NCBI GenBank assembly: GCA_036186865.1
Contig: AP025041.1
Span: forward strand, 37,295,384 to 37,359,383
Reading direction: 5' to 3'
From: Eustoma russellianum
Lineage: Eukaryota; Streptophyta; Magnoliopsida; Gentianales; Gentianaceae
DNA length: 64,000 nt
Part shown: positions 31,264 to 42,838 of the stretch, piece after piece
Numbering within the stretch: the stretch's first letter is position 1
Layout of the letters: every line of letters starts with the position of its first letter
The notes under the pieces: generated by a model
Seen by the model: only the letters and a program-made list of their open reading frames with translations
Database searches by the model: none
What the model was told of the DNA's origin: nothing
Translations under genes and position numbers: made by a program

Positions 31264-32239
31264 TTAGCATGTATGCACTGAGGGGAGAAGAACCACAAAA
31301 ATCCAACAACTATGCAAGACACACTTTTCCTAATATGTTTGGGGTGGATATATAACTCATGAATGAAGCATGGATCCAACAACACATATAAGAACATCTT
31401 AACAAGAATGCTTAACAACCAGCACCTTTTCCTAATGTGTTTTGGATGCATAAACAAGGACAACTCAAATTCCTCATTCATGTAGCTAGGACTATCATAA
31501 GCATGTAACATGCAATGACTTGGACCATGGTTTTTATGTGTGGACAGCATACTTTCAACACAAAATATATTAGGTACAAGAGTTAAAGTATGTACAACAT
31601 TAAGAACTAGCATCGTACCTTGCACATTCCTTAGCATTCCAAAATTAGTTTCTTCACCATTTGTTTCAAACTCACTCTCATGATGATTGGGTGAAATTTC
31701 AGCATGTTTATCATCATCTTTAGGCAACTTAAGTTTAATAAACTCATGGGTAATTTCAACATCATGTTCATGAATGAATAAAGGATTTTCATATAGCAAT
31801 ATATTTGAATGCATGTTAGAACTTCCAAGTAATATATCATCATTTTCATGCATTTCAGACAAAGGATTACTATAATCTCTCCATTCATGTTCCTTTAAGT
31901 TTTCATGCTCAATTGTACCACCATTTTCACTAGATAGATCACTTAAGTCATCATTTAAGTTATGCAAATCAATAGCTAAGATATCAAGCAAGTTAAGACT
32001 TTGATCATGCAACACATCTTCCTTAGGTTCATCTTTGTTATCAACACTCGAATCATGTTCAATAAAAGGAATTTCATCAACTTTCTCACGCGTATCAATC
32101 TCAACATGCAAGAATTTATCATTAAGCACACTAGAATCATTGCTACGTTCATGAATGATTTCAGATTGAAATGCAAGTAACATAGATTGCAACTCTAGAA
32201 TTGTTTTACCCATGTATTCTTTATAAGATTGTATTCTAC

Positions 32240-32623
32240 TCATCCTGTTATTAATTCCAAAGACAATGCTTTGTCGTACATATCTCTAAGAGATGGAAAC
32301 CGATCATTTATCATGCATTCAGCAATATTCTTGTTTAAACCCGCAAGAAACCTAATCATTCTCAATTCCTCACAATCCTTAGTGTTAGCATAATAATAAT
32401 CATCAAACACGTAATTGTAATATGCTCCAACACATTGTTTTTCTCGAGGAAACCTTTGACAAGATGGTACCTTTTGGCAATAATTTCTTATCCGAAACTT
32501 ATTTTCCTTACCAAAGTGATACATGCGCCATTCGACATCATTACAGTCATGTTCATGAAGGATGACCCCCCAAATGGTTGAAACAAACATTGTGAACCTG
32601 AAAACCAAACAATGAACAAACAA
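32240..32623 (-). pseudogene. Gag-like ORF of B2
   Basis: 127 residues; the likely start is MFVSTIWG at 32590. The C-terminal part RMIRFLAGLNKNIAECM...LRDMYDKALSLE resembles the last helices of Gypsy Gag capsid (RFLHGLNREIAQ...MVHMAEKIE in D). The N-terminal part, with a Tyr-rich NYVFDDYYYANT, has no counterpart in the other gag genes here. No zinc knuckle follows. It probably is a reduced Gag fused ancestrally to aORF, as B1 shows. Confidence 0.6.
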
Positions 32624-34291
32624 ACTTTAGTAAAGATGGTTAGTTAGAATCAGTTGTGTTTGTATGCGTCTGTTCTCTCACATCCTCTCCTCTCTTTCTC
32701 ACTCACTTATACTTTGTTCCTTGACCAATCTTGGACTAAAAACAATCAAAGTGAGCCACAAATGAGGGGTGATGTCCAATATGTCCCAAAACAATCAAAT
32801 ATCAAGCTCCTTGCCACTCGGTTATTGCAGCACCTGATCCAAATCACTTCACTCCTCAATATATATCTCAATTTGTCAAAAATAATCCAACCATGATCCT
32901 AAATCAGTCTCAAAACAATTGGTATTTGCTTGCACCAAAACAGTTTCAAATAGGCAAATATGCACCAAACTTCTTCCAGCCAAAGCTCCAAGCAAAGGTC
33001 ACACAAACTTGAACAAAATAACTAAAAATCAAAGATATATTGAGACCAAAAGTGATGTATAAGGCTGAACAGAAGAAGAACTAAGGGTTGCCTTGACAAT
33101 CTTTAATTAACTTACGCTTTATGCACACAAATTAATAGTTTGTACTCAATGTAAGTTATAATCAGAATGTTCAAGTGTTTTTGTGATGTATTTGGCTTGT
33201 TTGAAGGCTGGAAAATCAGTCTCAAAAGAGTAATAAGTATGGCACCAAGCAAAGCAAGCAATTTCTCTTAATTGCACAAATTGTGTCAAAGTAGATGTAC
33301 TTCTTGGCCCTTCTTTTTTTCCCACTTTTCTTGTGACTTTTGACCTTTTTTTTCTTTTGCTTGCTGTATATGGTACACATAAGTCTCAAGTCCTTTTTTT
33401 GTTTTTCTTTTTTTGTCTAAGGGCAGAATTGTAAATTTACTAGGCTGTCTTGAACACGTTTTTGTGCAGCCCACTCAACACACTCCCTTTGCTTGTTTTA
33501 GTGTTCAAATGGTGTAAGATGCCTTGGGATATGATTTTTTTTGTATTTGGGCAGATTGAGGGGTGGGGTTTCAATTTAGGACTTTGGGTGCAATTTTTGT
33601 AATTTCTAGGCTGTTTTAGGGTTCTGGTTGGTTGGGGTTTAAGTGGATGTCTTGGGCTGTATATTTGGGTTATAATAGGTAGTTGAGGGCGTTTTCATGT
33701 GTGGGAAAGGGTGTTTGAAGGTCGTGGGGGCGTGGGGGTTCAGATTAGGACATTCTGGGTAGGACAAGTTTGTAAGGTGTAAGGTCGGCAACTTCACACA
33801 GAACAACTGATTGATAGCAAATATTCAATCACAATTGGAATATAATATGCATAAAGACCACAAGTAATTAATAGCTTCGATGGCAACAAGATAAATTATA
33901 GACAAGGTGGCTTTGTGTGGCTATGACTTGTATTTTGTGAGGCTGAAATATACTATCATGCAAAGTCCCTAAATGTTCAAGTTTGTTAAGCAAAAATAAG
34001 AACTTTGATAGCAATTGTGATGATAAAATAGTAGGGAAAATTTTTTATGCAAGGTAGCAAAGGACGATTAATGTCTTATGATACCTTTGATGCAAAAGAT
34101 GATATCTTTTACACAAATTCTGAACCTCACAGATCTTTAGTAACCCAAGAATGTTTTTTTTGTCTTTTTTTATACAAAAGAGGAATGAAATAACAATTGG
34201 ATGGTGTTGGAATGGTGGTGAGAAATCAGATCGGTGGTGACTGGAAGAATGACACAAAAACTAAATGGTAAAGGATGAAAAGAGTGACCTT
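32624..34291 (-). other. 5' leader of B2
   Basis: Non-coding leader with the hairpin at 33079-33108 and a T-rich block (33300-33430). Homologous to 9789-11212. Confidence 0.7.
33079..33108 (-). promoter_or_regulatory. Leader hairpin of B2, one base deleted
   Basis: AATTAAAGATTGTCAAGGCAACCCTTAGTT (read in two parts: AATTAAAGATTGTC and AAGGCAACCCTTAGTT). The loop is shorter and the stem is retained. Confidence 0.5.
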
Positions 34292-34303
34292 GCTCTGATA
34301 CCA
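34292..34303 (-). promoter_or_regulatory. Primer-binding site of B2
   Basis: TGGTATCAGAGC, a perfect match to the initiator tRNA-Met site, 3 bases from the LTR. Confidence 0.9.
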
Positions 34304-34359
34304 AATTGATGCGAGCACATGTAGGATCCCACTCTTTTATCCAAGCTTTTCCTCCGACA

Positions 34360-34364
34360 ATGGG
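34360..34364. repeat. Left target-site duplication of the solo LTR (ATGGG)
   Basis: Partner ATGGT at 35524-35528, one substitution. Confidence 0.78.
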
Positions 34365-35523
34365 TGATGAGGATCAAGGGTCCGATGAGTATCAAGGGTC
34401 CTATGACAAGAAGGAGGGAAAGAGAACTTTGTCATCAAGTTGGAACCTTCTTGTATAAGCATGTTCAAGATGAACCTAAGGTTCCATGGGTTCACATCAT
34501 TGTCACATCATTGAACCCACCCTTTGAACGTTTTATAAGTGTGCGCGTGTGCTTTTGAAATTTATCTTGTTTCTTGTGATCTTTGTTTTGTGTTTTCCTT
34601 GTAGGTAAATTAGGTATGTGGAAGATCCAAAATGAAATGAAGGCCCAAAAGGAGCAAGATAAGCGTGTGTTGCAAAAAGGGAGACAAAAGGAATGTTGCC
34701 TTGAAGAGAATGTTTGTCTCCACAAAGACAAATTCAAATGTGTCCAAAGTGGAATCCATTTTCAAAAATTTAGCTGAAATTATCTCCATGAGGGTTGGCC
34801 AACTTGAAGCTCAAAAGATTGAGATTAAATTGCATTCAAACTTCAAGCCAAACTTGAATTTAAATTCAACTATTATTTGAATTCAAGTTTCAACCATTTT
34901 GAGCTTTAGATTTCAAGAAAGTTTCAACCTTATTTTGAACCATTCCACACGCCAACTTAAAGGATAATGAAGATGAGATCACAATTCAAAGTTGAATCCA
35001 AATTTAAATTCAAATTCAAATCCAATTTGAATTCAAACTTCAACCAACATTTGAATTAAACATCTCAGCCACTTGAAGACCTCCCACACGCCGTTTTATC
35101 CATTCACATGCCTACTTGGAGATCAAAAGAGATGGGATCATAATTCAAAGATTGAATTCAAGTTTGAAGTCAAATTCAAAATCAATTTGAATTCAATCTT
35201 CAACCAACCTTTGATGAATAACAATTCTTGATATTTTCTTCACTTTGTGTGAGACTTTGTTTTCTTGGTTTTGCATTATAAACCTAAATTAAGGTCCTTT
35301 AAAGTTGAGCATTTTGAAGGTGTTGCCATTGCTAAAAGGTGCCGTCCAGAAGGGCCATATTGGTTTGCCTGATCAACGACCATCTTGAAGTGTTGGTCTT
35401 GCTCATTTAAGCGACACGTTTTATTGCTAAGGAAGCAAGGGAAAGTCTTCTTCTTTGTGCCTAACCCTTTGTGAAGGACGTTTGGAAGGTGGAACTGTTG
35501 GAGCCCACGACTTGCACGCATCA
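34365..35523 (+). mobile_element. Solo LTR (element A type) inside the B2 5' LTR
   Basis: 1159 bases from TGATGAGGATC to GCACGCATCA, no internal region. Flanks are ATGGG (34360-34364) and ATGGT (35524-35528), 4 of 5 bases equal. The uninterrupted 3' LTR of B2 reads CAATGGGTTATGCAC at this site, which confirms the insertion. Solo LTRs arise by recombination between the two LTRs of one element. Confidence 0.9.
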
Positions 35524-36549
35524 ATGGTTTAGGCACAAAGGGGCCAAGCTCCTCCTTGCTTCCAATGTCTTTAGATAGCCTGAAATGAGCAACCAAACCT
35601 TGAAGAATGGTGTGGACTAGGCACATGATAAACACCCTCCTAGGCAGCATTCATCTTGTCTTGAGAATCACCCTCAAGAATGCTCAAACTTTGAAGGTTT
35701 TTAGACTTGATTTTTAGTGAGAAATCAAGAAAATAAAGATGCCTTCTAAGGAGAAAAGCAACAGAATGTTTATTCTTCAAGCAAGCTTTTTTTTTGTAAA
35801 AAATGGTTTACATGGCTTAGATAAGGATAAAACTCATCCTAACACTTATCCTACTCTTTTACAATAAAACACAAATATCCTGGTCTCAGGACCAGACCAA
35901 AATGTTTGGAACCCATTGAATTGGCTTAATGAGGTCAAACTCCAAGAATAAATAAGGGTGCTGGATTTTAGGCTGAAGTGACGCCTCTGGTTGACTGGCA
36001 TATTCCCGCGGATACATGCCGAACTTGAAGAATTGTCCTTCTCTGGAAATTTAGTTCACGTCTTCAACATGAATTTTGGCTTTTGAATGACTCATTTTGG
36101 AGTTCCCACGACTGAGTTACGCGCCCACAAAATTCAAGCAATTTTCAGGAGGCTGGATTTTAGGCAGAAATGGCGCCCTCGGTTGACTGACCTTTTTCCA
36201 GCATATGCAAGCCAAATTAGAAGATGATCCTTCTAGGGAAATTTAGTTCACGTATTGAATTGACGTTTGGCTTTTGAATGTCCCAATTTGGAGTTTGTAT
36301 GAATGAGTTACACGTTCACAAAGTTCAAGTAAATTTCAACTCTTTTCAGCATGCTTGGTCTAGACTTCAACACGCGTTTTGGCAACTCCAACAGCCCTAC
36401 TAAGAAAACAAAGACATAAGAATCATCAAACAAGTAAAAAAAGAGATAATAAACGAAAATACAAGAAATTGAAACACACAAAAATGAATTGCATGATGTG
36501 AAATCTAACTAAGATACACCTATAATGTCTTGCACATATGTGTGCATCA

Positions 36550-36554
36550 TATCC
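36550..36554. repeat. Right target-site duplication of element B2 (TATCC)
   Basis: 4 of 5 bases match 30154-30158. Confidence 0.78.
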
Positions 36555-37629
36555 CTACAAACTTGGCAACACTACCTTCAACCTAGAGAGTTTATGATCC
36601 ACACTGACCATGAAAGCCTCAAGTACCTTAAAGGGCAAGGAAAGTTAAACAAGAGACATGCTAAATGGGTAGAGTTTATTGAGCAATTCCCTTATGTGAT
36701 TAAGTACAAACAAGGAAAGGACAATATAGTTACTGATGCCCTCTCTATAAGATACACGTTAGTGACTACTTTATCCTCTTGATTCTTAGGACTTGAATCA
36801 CTTAAGGACTTATACCCTAACGACCATGATTTTGGCACAATATTTGAGGCATGTAAAGAGGCGCCCTTCGTAAAATTCTACATGCATGAGGGCTACCTTT
36901 TCAAAGAGCATAAATTGTGTGTTTTCCAATCATCCCTACGAGAAGCATTGATTAGAGAAGCCCATGGAGAAGGATTAATGGACCGTTTCGGAGTGCATTC
37001 AAAACCCTCGAAACCCTTAAGGAACATTTCTATTGGCCACACAAGTGCTTAGATGTCGAGAGGTTATGTGGTAGTTGCATCACTTGCAAACAAGCCAAAT
37101 CCAAATCCTAACCAGATGGCCTTTACACAATCTTACCGTCCCTAATTCCCCTTGGATTGACATTTCAATGGACTTTGTTTTAGGACTCCCTAGGTCTCGA
37201 GTAGGGCCGGATGCATTTATGTTGTGGTAGATCGATTTTAGGAAATGGCACACTTCATTGCATGTAGGAAAGTAGATGATGCCACACATGTTGCTGACTT
37301 GTTTTTTAGAGAAATTGCAAGATTGCATGGCATGTCATGTACCATTGTAAGTGATAGGAAAACGAAATTTCTATGTCATTTTTGGCATGTTTTGTGGGCT
37401 AAACTTGGTACTCAATTGTTGTTTTACCACAGCTCACCCATAAACGGATGGACAAACTGAAGTTGTTAACCACACCCTATCCCAACTTTTGCGTGCCACC
37501 TTACAAAAGCATCTCAAGCACTGGAAAGATTGTTTACCATATATCAAATCTCCATATAATAGGAGTGTTCACCCAGTACCTTACATAGTCCATTTGAAAA
37601 TTGGGTATGGTTTTAACCCCTTGTCCCCT
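36550..37629 (+). pseudogene. Remnant G continued: RNase H end and integrase, heavily decayed
   Basis: Resumes at SLQTWQHYLQPREF, with HTDHESLKYLKGQGKLNKRHAKW and DNIVTDALS, then integrase. Several stops and frameshifts hit the zinc domain (36960-37180). The core is readable again at 37245-37460 (MAHFIACRKVDDATHVADLFF, SDRKTKFLCHFW), and the rest is in fragments up to VVYGFNPLSP-like sequence. Much older decay than in M or I. Confidence 0.85.
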
Positions 37630-37653
37630 ATCACTGACAATAGTACGTGGCAT
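37630..37653 (-). pseudogene. 24-base inverted integrase scrap
   Basis: In minus orientation it reads MPRTIVSD, the integrase motif seen at about 2510-2530. It lies directly after the plus-strand integrase of G and is cut by a B-type LTR, so a second Gypsy copy in opposite orientation lies at this junction. Confidence 0.6.
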
Positions 37654-37862
37654 TGATGCAAGCAAAAGTAGGATCCCACTCTTTTATCCAAGCTTCTCCT
37701 CCAACAATGGGTGAGGCAAAAAGGGCCAAGCTCCTCCTTACTTCCAAAGTCTTATGGTTGGCTAAATTGAGCAACCAAGCTTTGAAGAATGGTGTGGACC
37801 AGGCAAATGATAAATACCCCCTAGACAGCATTCATCTTGTCTTGGTAATTACCCTCAAGCAT
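37654..37862 (-). repeat. Fragment of a B-type LTR
   Basis: Starts TGATGCAAGCA in plus view and matches 30159 onward for about 209 bases. It is cut by the next LTR. Confidence 0.82.
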
Positions 37863-38711
37863 TGATGAGGATCAGGGATCCCATCAAGAGATCATAGGTC
37901 CTATAACAATAAGGGGGGCTAGAGAACTTGGACATCAAGTTGGAACCTTCTTGTATAGGCATGTGCAAGATGAACCTAAGGCTCATTGGGTTCACCTTAT
38001 TGAACCCACATTATGAACGTTTGGTTCTTATGCGTGTGAGTCTGTTTCTTTATTTTGATTTTGTTTTGTTTTCTTGTGATCCTTGTTTCTATGTGTTTGC
38101 CTTGTAGGAAAATAGGTACAAGTAAAGTTTCATGCCAAACGAAGATCCACAAGATGTCCTTAAAAGCGTGTACCCCAGAAGGAGCCAAAAGGAATGTTTG
38201 TCTTGAGAGGAATCTTTGTCTCAACAAAGACAACTTCAAATGGCGTTTTCAAGGCTAATCCAAGCTGGAATTTCTTCTCAAAATTAGCCAACATTATCTC
38301 CAACAACAAGGAAAGAGGCGCCCCCACTTGGGTTCAAAATTCAAATTCAACCATGATTTGAATATCAAGTTCCAACCAATTTGAGACTTGAATTTCAAGA
38401 TGCAAGACAAGTCATCCATCATCTTTGGAGTTCAAATCACACGCCAATCAGAAGGACAAATGAGGATAGATCACAAATCAAAATTGAATCCAAATGTGAA
38501 TTCAAATTCAAAGTCAATTTGGATTCAAACTTCAACCAACTTTTGAACTCAACTCCAATCACTTTCTCAACATAAAATCAGGTCTCCAACACCCTCATTA
38601 GTCACAAAACATGGCTGGAAGAAGTGGAGAAGAAAATCCACAACCAATTCAAATTTAGCTAGACTTTGTTTAAAATTTGAATTGCAAACAAGTTTCAATT
38701 TTTTAACATTT
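37863..38711 (+). repeat. Partial LTR (element A type)
   Basis: First ~849 bases of an LTR in plus orientation, TGATGAGGATC onward, including the tail frame and the GAATTC-rich part. Interrupted at 38711. Confidence 0.83.
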
Positions 38712-40160
38712 TGATGCGTGCAAGACATGGGCTCCAACAATTCCACCTTCCAAACGTCCTTCAAAAAGGGTTAGGCACAAGGAAGAAGAATTCCCCTTGC
38801 TTCCTTAGTGATAAAAACGTGTGGATCAAACAAGCAAGACCAACACTTCAAGATGGTCGTTGATCAGGCAAACCAATATGGCCCTCCTGGACGGCACCTT
38901 TTATCAATGGCAACACCTTCAAAATGCTCAACTTTGAAGGATCTTAATTTAGGTTTTAATGCAAAACCAAGAAAACAAAGTCTCACACAAAGTGAAGGAA
39001 ATATCAAGAATTGTTATTCATTAAAGTTGTTCTCCTAGGTGCCCCAAAAGGCTCTATTTATAGACTGAGATTGAGCCTTAAAACGTCTAGAACTAATTCA
39101 AAATAAAGCCAGCTATCAATGTTTGAAAATTGAAAATTATTTGAATTCAAAGCTAAAACAAATTCTAGTTAAAATCTTCAAATCTTGCAAGACATTATCC
39201 TCAATGAATCTGTCCGTGTATGATGATGAAATTGGCATTTGAGACTTGATCTTGATGTAGATGAAGTGGTTGGAATTGAATTCAAAGGTTGGTTGAATAT
39301 TGAATTCAAATTGAATTTGAACTTGATTTCAAACTTGAATTCAGCTTTGAATTTTGATCTCACCTCTTTTGATCTCCAAGTTGGCGTGGGAAGGGATGAA
39401 ATGGCATGTGAGAAGGTCTCCAAGTGGCCGAGATCTTGAATTCAAATGTTGGTTGGAGATTGAATTTAAATTGAACTTGAATTTGAATTCAAACTTGGAT
39501 TCCACTTTGAATTGTGATCTTATCTCCTTCTTCCTTCAAGAATGGCGTGTAGATGGGCTAGGATAAGGTTGAGAACTTCTTGAAATTTAAGTCTCCAATT
39601 GGTTGAGACTTGAATTCAAATTATGGTTGAATTTAAATTCAAGTCTAGCTTTGAATTTAAATTCAATTTCATCATCATCCTTTTGCTTCAAATGGCCGGC
39701 CCCTTGTTGTATTTTGGAGATGATTTTTGATTTCAATTTGAACAAGAGATTCCACCTTGGACATATTTGAATTTGTCTCTGTGGAGATAAACATTCTCTT
39801 CAGGACAATCATTCCTTTTGTCTCCCTTTTGGTAGCACATGCCTATAAGGCCATGTTGGGCTTCCATTTGCCTTGGAAATTTCATGTACCTAATTTAACT
39901 ACAAAGGAAATACATAAAACAAAGATCACAAGAAAACAAGACAAAAAATTCAAAAACAAAGAACGTACACACGCATGCTTATACACGCTCAAGGTGAAGG
40001 TTCAATGAAATGAACCCAGGGAATCTTAGGTTCATCTTGAACATGCTTGTACAAGAAGGTGGCAACTTGATGACAAAGTTCTCTTGCCCTCCTTCTTGTC
40101 ATAGGACCTTTGACCTCTTGATGGGATCCTTGATCCTCATCGGACCCTTGATCCTCATCA
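38712..40160 (-). repeat. Full-length LTR (element A type), probably solo or truncated element
   Basis: 1449 bases with both ends intact and the 18-base GATGAGGATC repeat doubled. Flanks CATTT and GAAAG do not match. No polypurine tract or PBS adjoins it, so the element body was lost. Confidence 0.82.
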
Positions 40161-40336
40161 GAAAGGGACTTGGATATATTTCCATCGATGTAATCTGAGA
40201 TTCTACCAAGGAAATAGAACAAAGATTGAGTGAACATATACATGAGTGATAAAGAGCAAACAGTTGTTTTTAAACTAATGTAACAAACTCTCTTCCGTCT
40301 GTGTTTGTTTTATTTTCTTAATTACTTTGAAGAACA
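40161..40336 (+). other. Leader-like stretch before a gag relic
   Basis: No LTR match. Leads into a gag-like start at 40337, so it is probably the end of a leader. Confidence 0.4.
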
Positions 40337-40664
40337 ATGGTTGAATCACATGGAAAGGAGCAGACCCCTCCTACTAATCCTACCTTGCCATAAGGTCCTA
40401 TAACTATAGAGACATTGCACCAAATGATGTCCAGCATGGTGCATGTGTTTGGATGCATGAAGAGTGATATTAAGGATCTTAAACACAATGCTGGCCAACA
40501 AAGCAAAGGAGAAAGTGCAACTCAAGAAAGGAGAGGACCACTAAGCAAGCATTTGAATGAAGGAACATCTTATGGTGGTGAAACATGGCATGAAAGCCGA
40601 GGGAACCTGCCTCAAAGAGGACGTGGTAGAGGGCGTGAACCAAATGGTGGTCATAGGAACATAT
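40337..40664 (+). pseudogene. gag N-terminal relic of another Gypsy family
   Basis: ATG at 40337 gives MVESHGKEQTPP and then a stop. The frame reopens with ETLHQMMSSMVHVFGCMKSDIKDLKHN, a helix in the same place as QQMLEMLKKLMHDNEV of the other gags, followed by NLPQRGRGRGREPNGGHR, an Arg/Gly-rich stretch. The sequence changes to LTR-like DNA near 40665. Assignment to gag rests on layout and weak similarity. Confidence 0.5.
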
Positions 40665-41587
40665 CTTGCATGAGTGTGTGTGTTTTCTAGTTGTTTTATC
40701 TCATTTAATTTTTGTTTTCATAGTTTGTAACACATGGATATGGTTGCGTACATCCGACCCCCTACCTCGCCATAGACAGGAGCCTCTACGGCAATGGGGT
40801 AATGTTGTTATTGTTGAATTCTTGTTTTCATAACTTTGCATTACTAGTGATTCTTGTTTTCATAACTTTGTCTTGTAGGAGGTCTGATGGTGTGAAAAGA
40901 ATGATGATATCTTGAAAGACAAAGAGAATGTTCAAGAGAATGTTTGTCTCAAGAGAATGTTGTCGTGAAGAGAATGTCTGTCCTCTGGAATCTTTGTACC
41001 GAGGAATGTTTGTTCTAGGAAATGTTTGTATTAAGGAATGTTTGTCCTAATCCCTTCCCCAACACATACATGGTTTGAAAGCCTACTTCAAGATCAACTC
41101 TCTGACAAAGATAAGGACAAGCATATCTACACTACAAGGATCAAAGGGGCGGCCAAGAATAGGATCAAGATGAAGCAAATTTGAACTCAAATTCAAAGGC
41201 TACTCAAGATTAAATTTAAGCCAACTTTTTGAAGACATAAGAGGGCTCATTGTGGCCAATTTAGGTAGCATTCATTCTATCAAAATTAAACTTTGTTTTT
41301 TCTCTCCAAATTGCGAGCTTTTTTTTTCTTAATTTTACATCAAAAATGAAGGATAATAACCCTCAAAGGTGAGCGTTTTGAGGGTGTGTGCCAAGGCTGA
41401 GATTGGCATCTACGATGGCCTATTGAAGGTTTGTCTATCAACGTGCGCTTGAATTTTTTGTGCTTGCGCAAGCCAGCAACTTTCTACACAACGGAAGCAA
41501 GGAGAAGATTACTTCTTTGTGCCTACACCTTTGTGAGATGGACGTTGGAGGTGGTAGAGTGGATCCGTCCATCACGTGTTTGCATCA
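40665..41587 (+). repeat. Partial 5' LTR of element H, with LINE/SINE tail inside
   Basis: LTR-like sequence (TTTGTCTTGTAGG, AAGAGAATGTTTGTCTC repeats, GGGCGGCC) ending GTGTTTGCATCA at 41587 and followed by a PBS. It is diverged from the other LTRs; its start is unclear. Several GAATGTTTGT(C/T) units repeat at 40930-41050. Confidence 0.65.
40728..40816 (+). mobile_element. 3' end of a plant RTE/SINE-type retroposon
   Basis: GGTTGCGTACATCCGACCCCC, then CTACCTCGCCATA and GGAGCCTCTACGGCAATGGGG, ending in GTTGTTATTGTTG. I recognise this as the common 3' end of plant RTE LINEs and the SINEs that use it. The flanks TTTTGTTTTCATAGTTTG (40710-40727) and TTCTTGTTTTCATAACTTTG (40819-40838) look like a target duplication. 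A third copy lies at 40851-40870. The element is only about 90 bases, so it is strongly 5'-truncated or the tail of a SINE without its tRNA head. Confidence 0.7.
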
Positions 41588-41590
41588 AAT

Positions 41591-41602
41591 TGGTATCAGA
41601 GC
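41591..41602 (+). promoter_or_regulatory. Primer-binding site of element H
   Basis: TGGTATCAGAGC, perfect, 3 bases after the LTR end at 41587. Confidence 0.88.
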
Positions 41603-42807
41603 GTAGGTCACTCAATTCCACCACATATCTTGCGTTTGTTTTGTCCATTTCTCATTCATTTCCATTCTAATTTTCTTGTCCATAATTTTCTTCATCACCA
41701 CACGTCTTTTAGAGTCATAATTACAAAAAATTTTCCATCTCAAATTCCGAAAAGGCCGAGAGTTATCAACCTAAACAAAACTGAATTTTGCTTCAATTTA
41801 GGCCTCATATACCTTGTTATTTGTCTTATTCTTAATTCCCTTCATTTGGCACGTTTCATATGGTGAAAAAAACAGAACTTTTATTGACAACTTGCACATA
41901 TAGGACCTTTGCATCTAGATTAAAATTCAGCCTTACAAACACTTGCCTTACATTGCCTAAAAAGCCACCTAGTCTTAATCTATCTTGTTGCTACCGAAGC
42001 TATTGGTTGATTCTGATTTTTTTGTCTCTTAATTTTCATATTGTGACTAAATTCATGCATTGATTCATTGTTCAAGTGTTGATCATAGACAATACAATTC
42101 ATACTTGACAAATTGAGCCCTAAATCGCCCATTATAACCCACGGCCGAATAGCCTTTCAAACCGGCCCCACCAATCTTCAAACCAGTCTATAAACAGCCT
42201 CATTTGACCCCTCAAACAAAACCCCTAATCCAATTTTCCAAACAAAAATCAGGTTGCAAAATCCCAATCCAGTTGAACCTAAAAACCATAAATTGAACCC
42301 TACCCAGGTCATTGCCAAAATCAGCCCAAAACCAACCCACTTATACCCCAAATCAGACCCCTCACACCTCAAGTAACCCTTTAAACAAAACCCCCAATCC
42401 AACTAAACCAAATCTGATCAGAATCACAAAAGCCCAAATCATTCAAATTGAAAAACCCTAACCCTAGCCCAAATTCCATAAAACTTTAATTTCTCTCATT
42501 TCCAAGGTCTAAAATTACGATTTTACCCTAGTAAAAAACAAAAAAATTTCTTAGCTCTGCTCATACTGAACACAACAAGAAAAGAAGAAAAAGAGCAAAG
42601 AAAAACAAAGAAAAAGGGGACAACGTTGGTTTCTTATTTGTGTCATTTTGATCATTTTGTGTACCTTTGCGAAACCTTGAAAAATCTCCCTTTACCTTAC
42701 CTTTTCCACACCGTATACTGACCCGCATACATGATTACAAGCTTGAATACTTGATTTTTTGCATCTATTGAGCCAAATTGTGATTGTAAGTCCATAGGAT
42801 CAAAATT

Positions 42808-42838
42808 GACTAAAGATTGCCAACGGCAACCCTTGGTC
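42808..42838 (+). promoter_or_regulatory. Conserved leader hairpin (element H)
   Basis: GACTAAAGATTGCC, loop AAC, GGCAACCCTTGGTC. Compared with B1 the first pair is G-C instead of A-C, and the fourth pair is U-G instead of U-A, so pairing is kept despite changes. Confidence 0.62.

Larger units (their letters stand above)
31229..32243 (-). pseudogene. aORF of B2, unrecognised acidic/His-rich protein
   Basis: Open frame of 351 residues (31188-32243, the last codons inside the LTR). It begins MSRIQSYKEYMGKTILELQSMLLAFQ, which in B1 is continuous with the Gag-like ORF; here a small deletion puts it in another frame. It continues with acidic/His motifs (EHDSSVDNKDEPKED), LNDDLSDLSSENGG, LKEHEWRDYSNPLSE, IHEHDVEITHE, GMLRNVQGTMLVLNVVHTL, then two repeats, MHPKHIRKRCWLLSI and IHPKHIRKSVSC, about 35 residues apart, and ends KIRGRIFSRKEG at the polypurine tract. 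SSEN, HEW, NPL, LRxVQGT and HPKHIRK are in the same order in E. It has no known domain. Confidence 0.72.
30159..36549 (-). mobile_element. Element B2: pol-less LTR element interrupted by a solo LTR
   Basis: Minus-strand element: 3' LTR 30159-31228, polypurine tract, aORF, Gag-like ORF, leader, PBS 34292-34303 and 5' LTR 34307-36549, the last interrupted at 34365-35523 by a solo LTR. Its own length is about 5.2 kb, with 1.07 kb LTRs. It sits inside the RNase H gene of remnant G. No protease, RT, RNase H or integrase is present. Confidence 0.9.
34307..36549 (-). repeat. 5' LTR of B2, interrupted
   Basis: 34307-34364 and 35524-36549 are the two halves of a ~1.08 kb LTR. Together they align with 30159-31228. 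The interruption is the solo LTR at 34365-35523. Confidence 0.88.
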
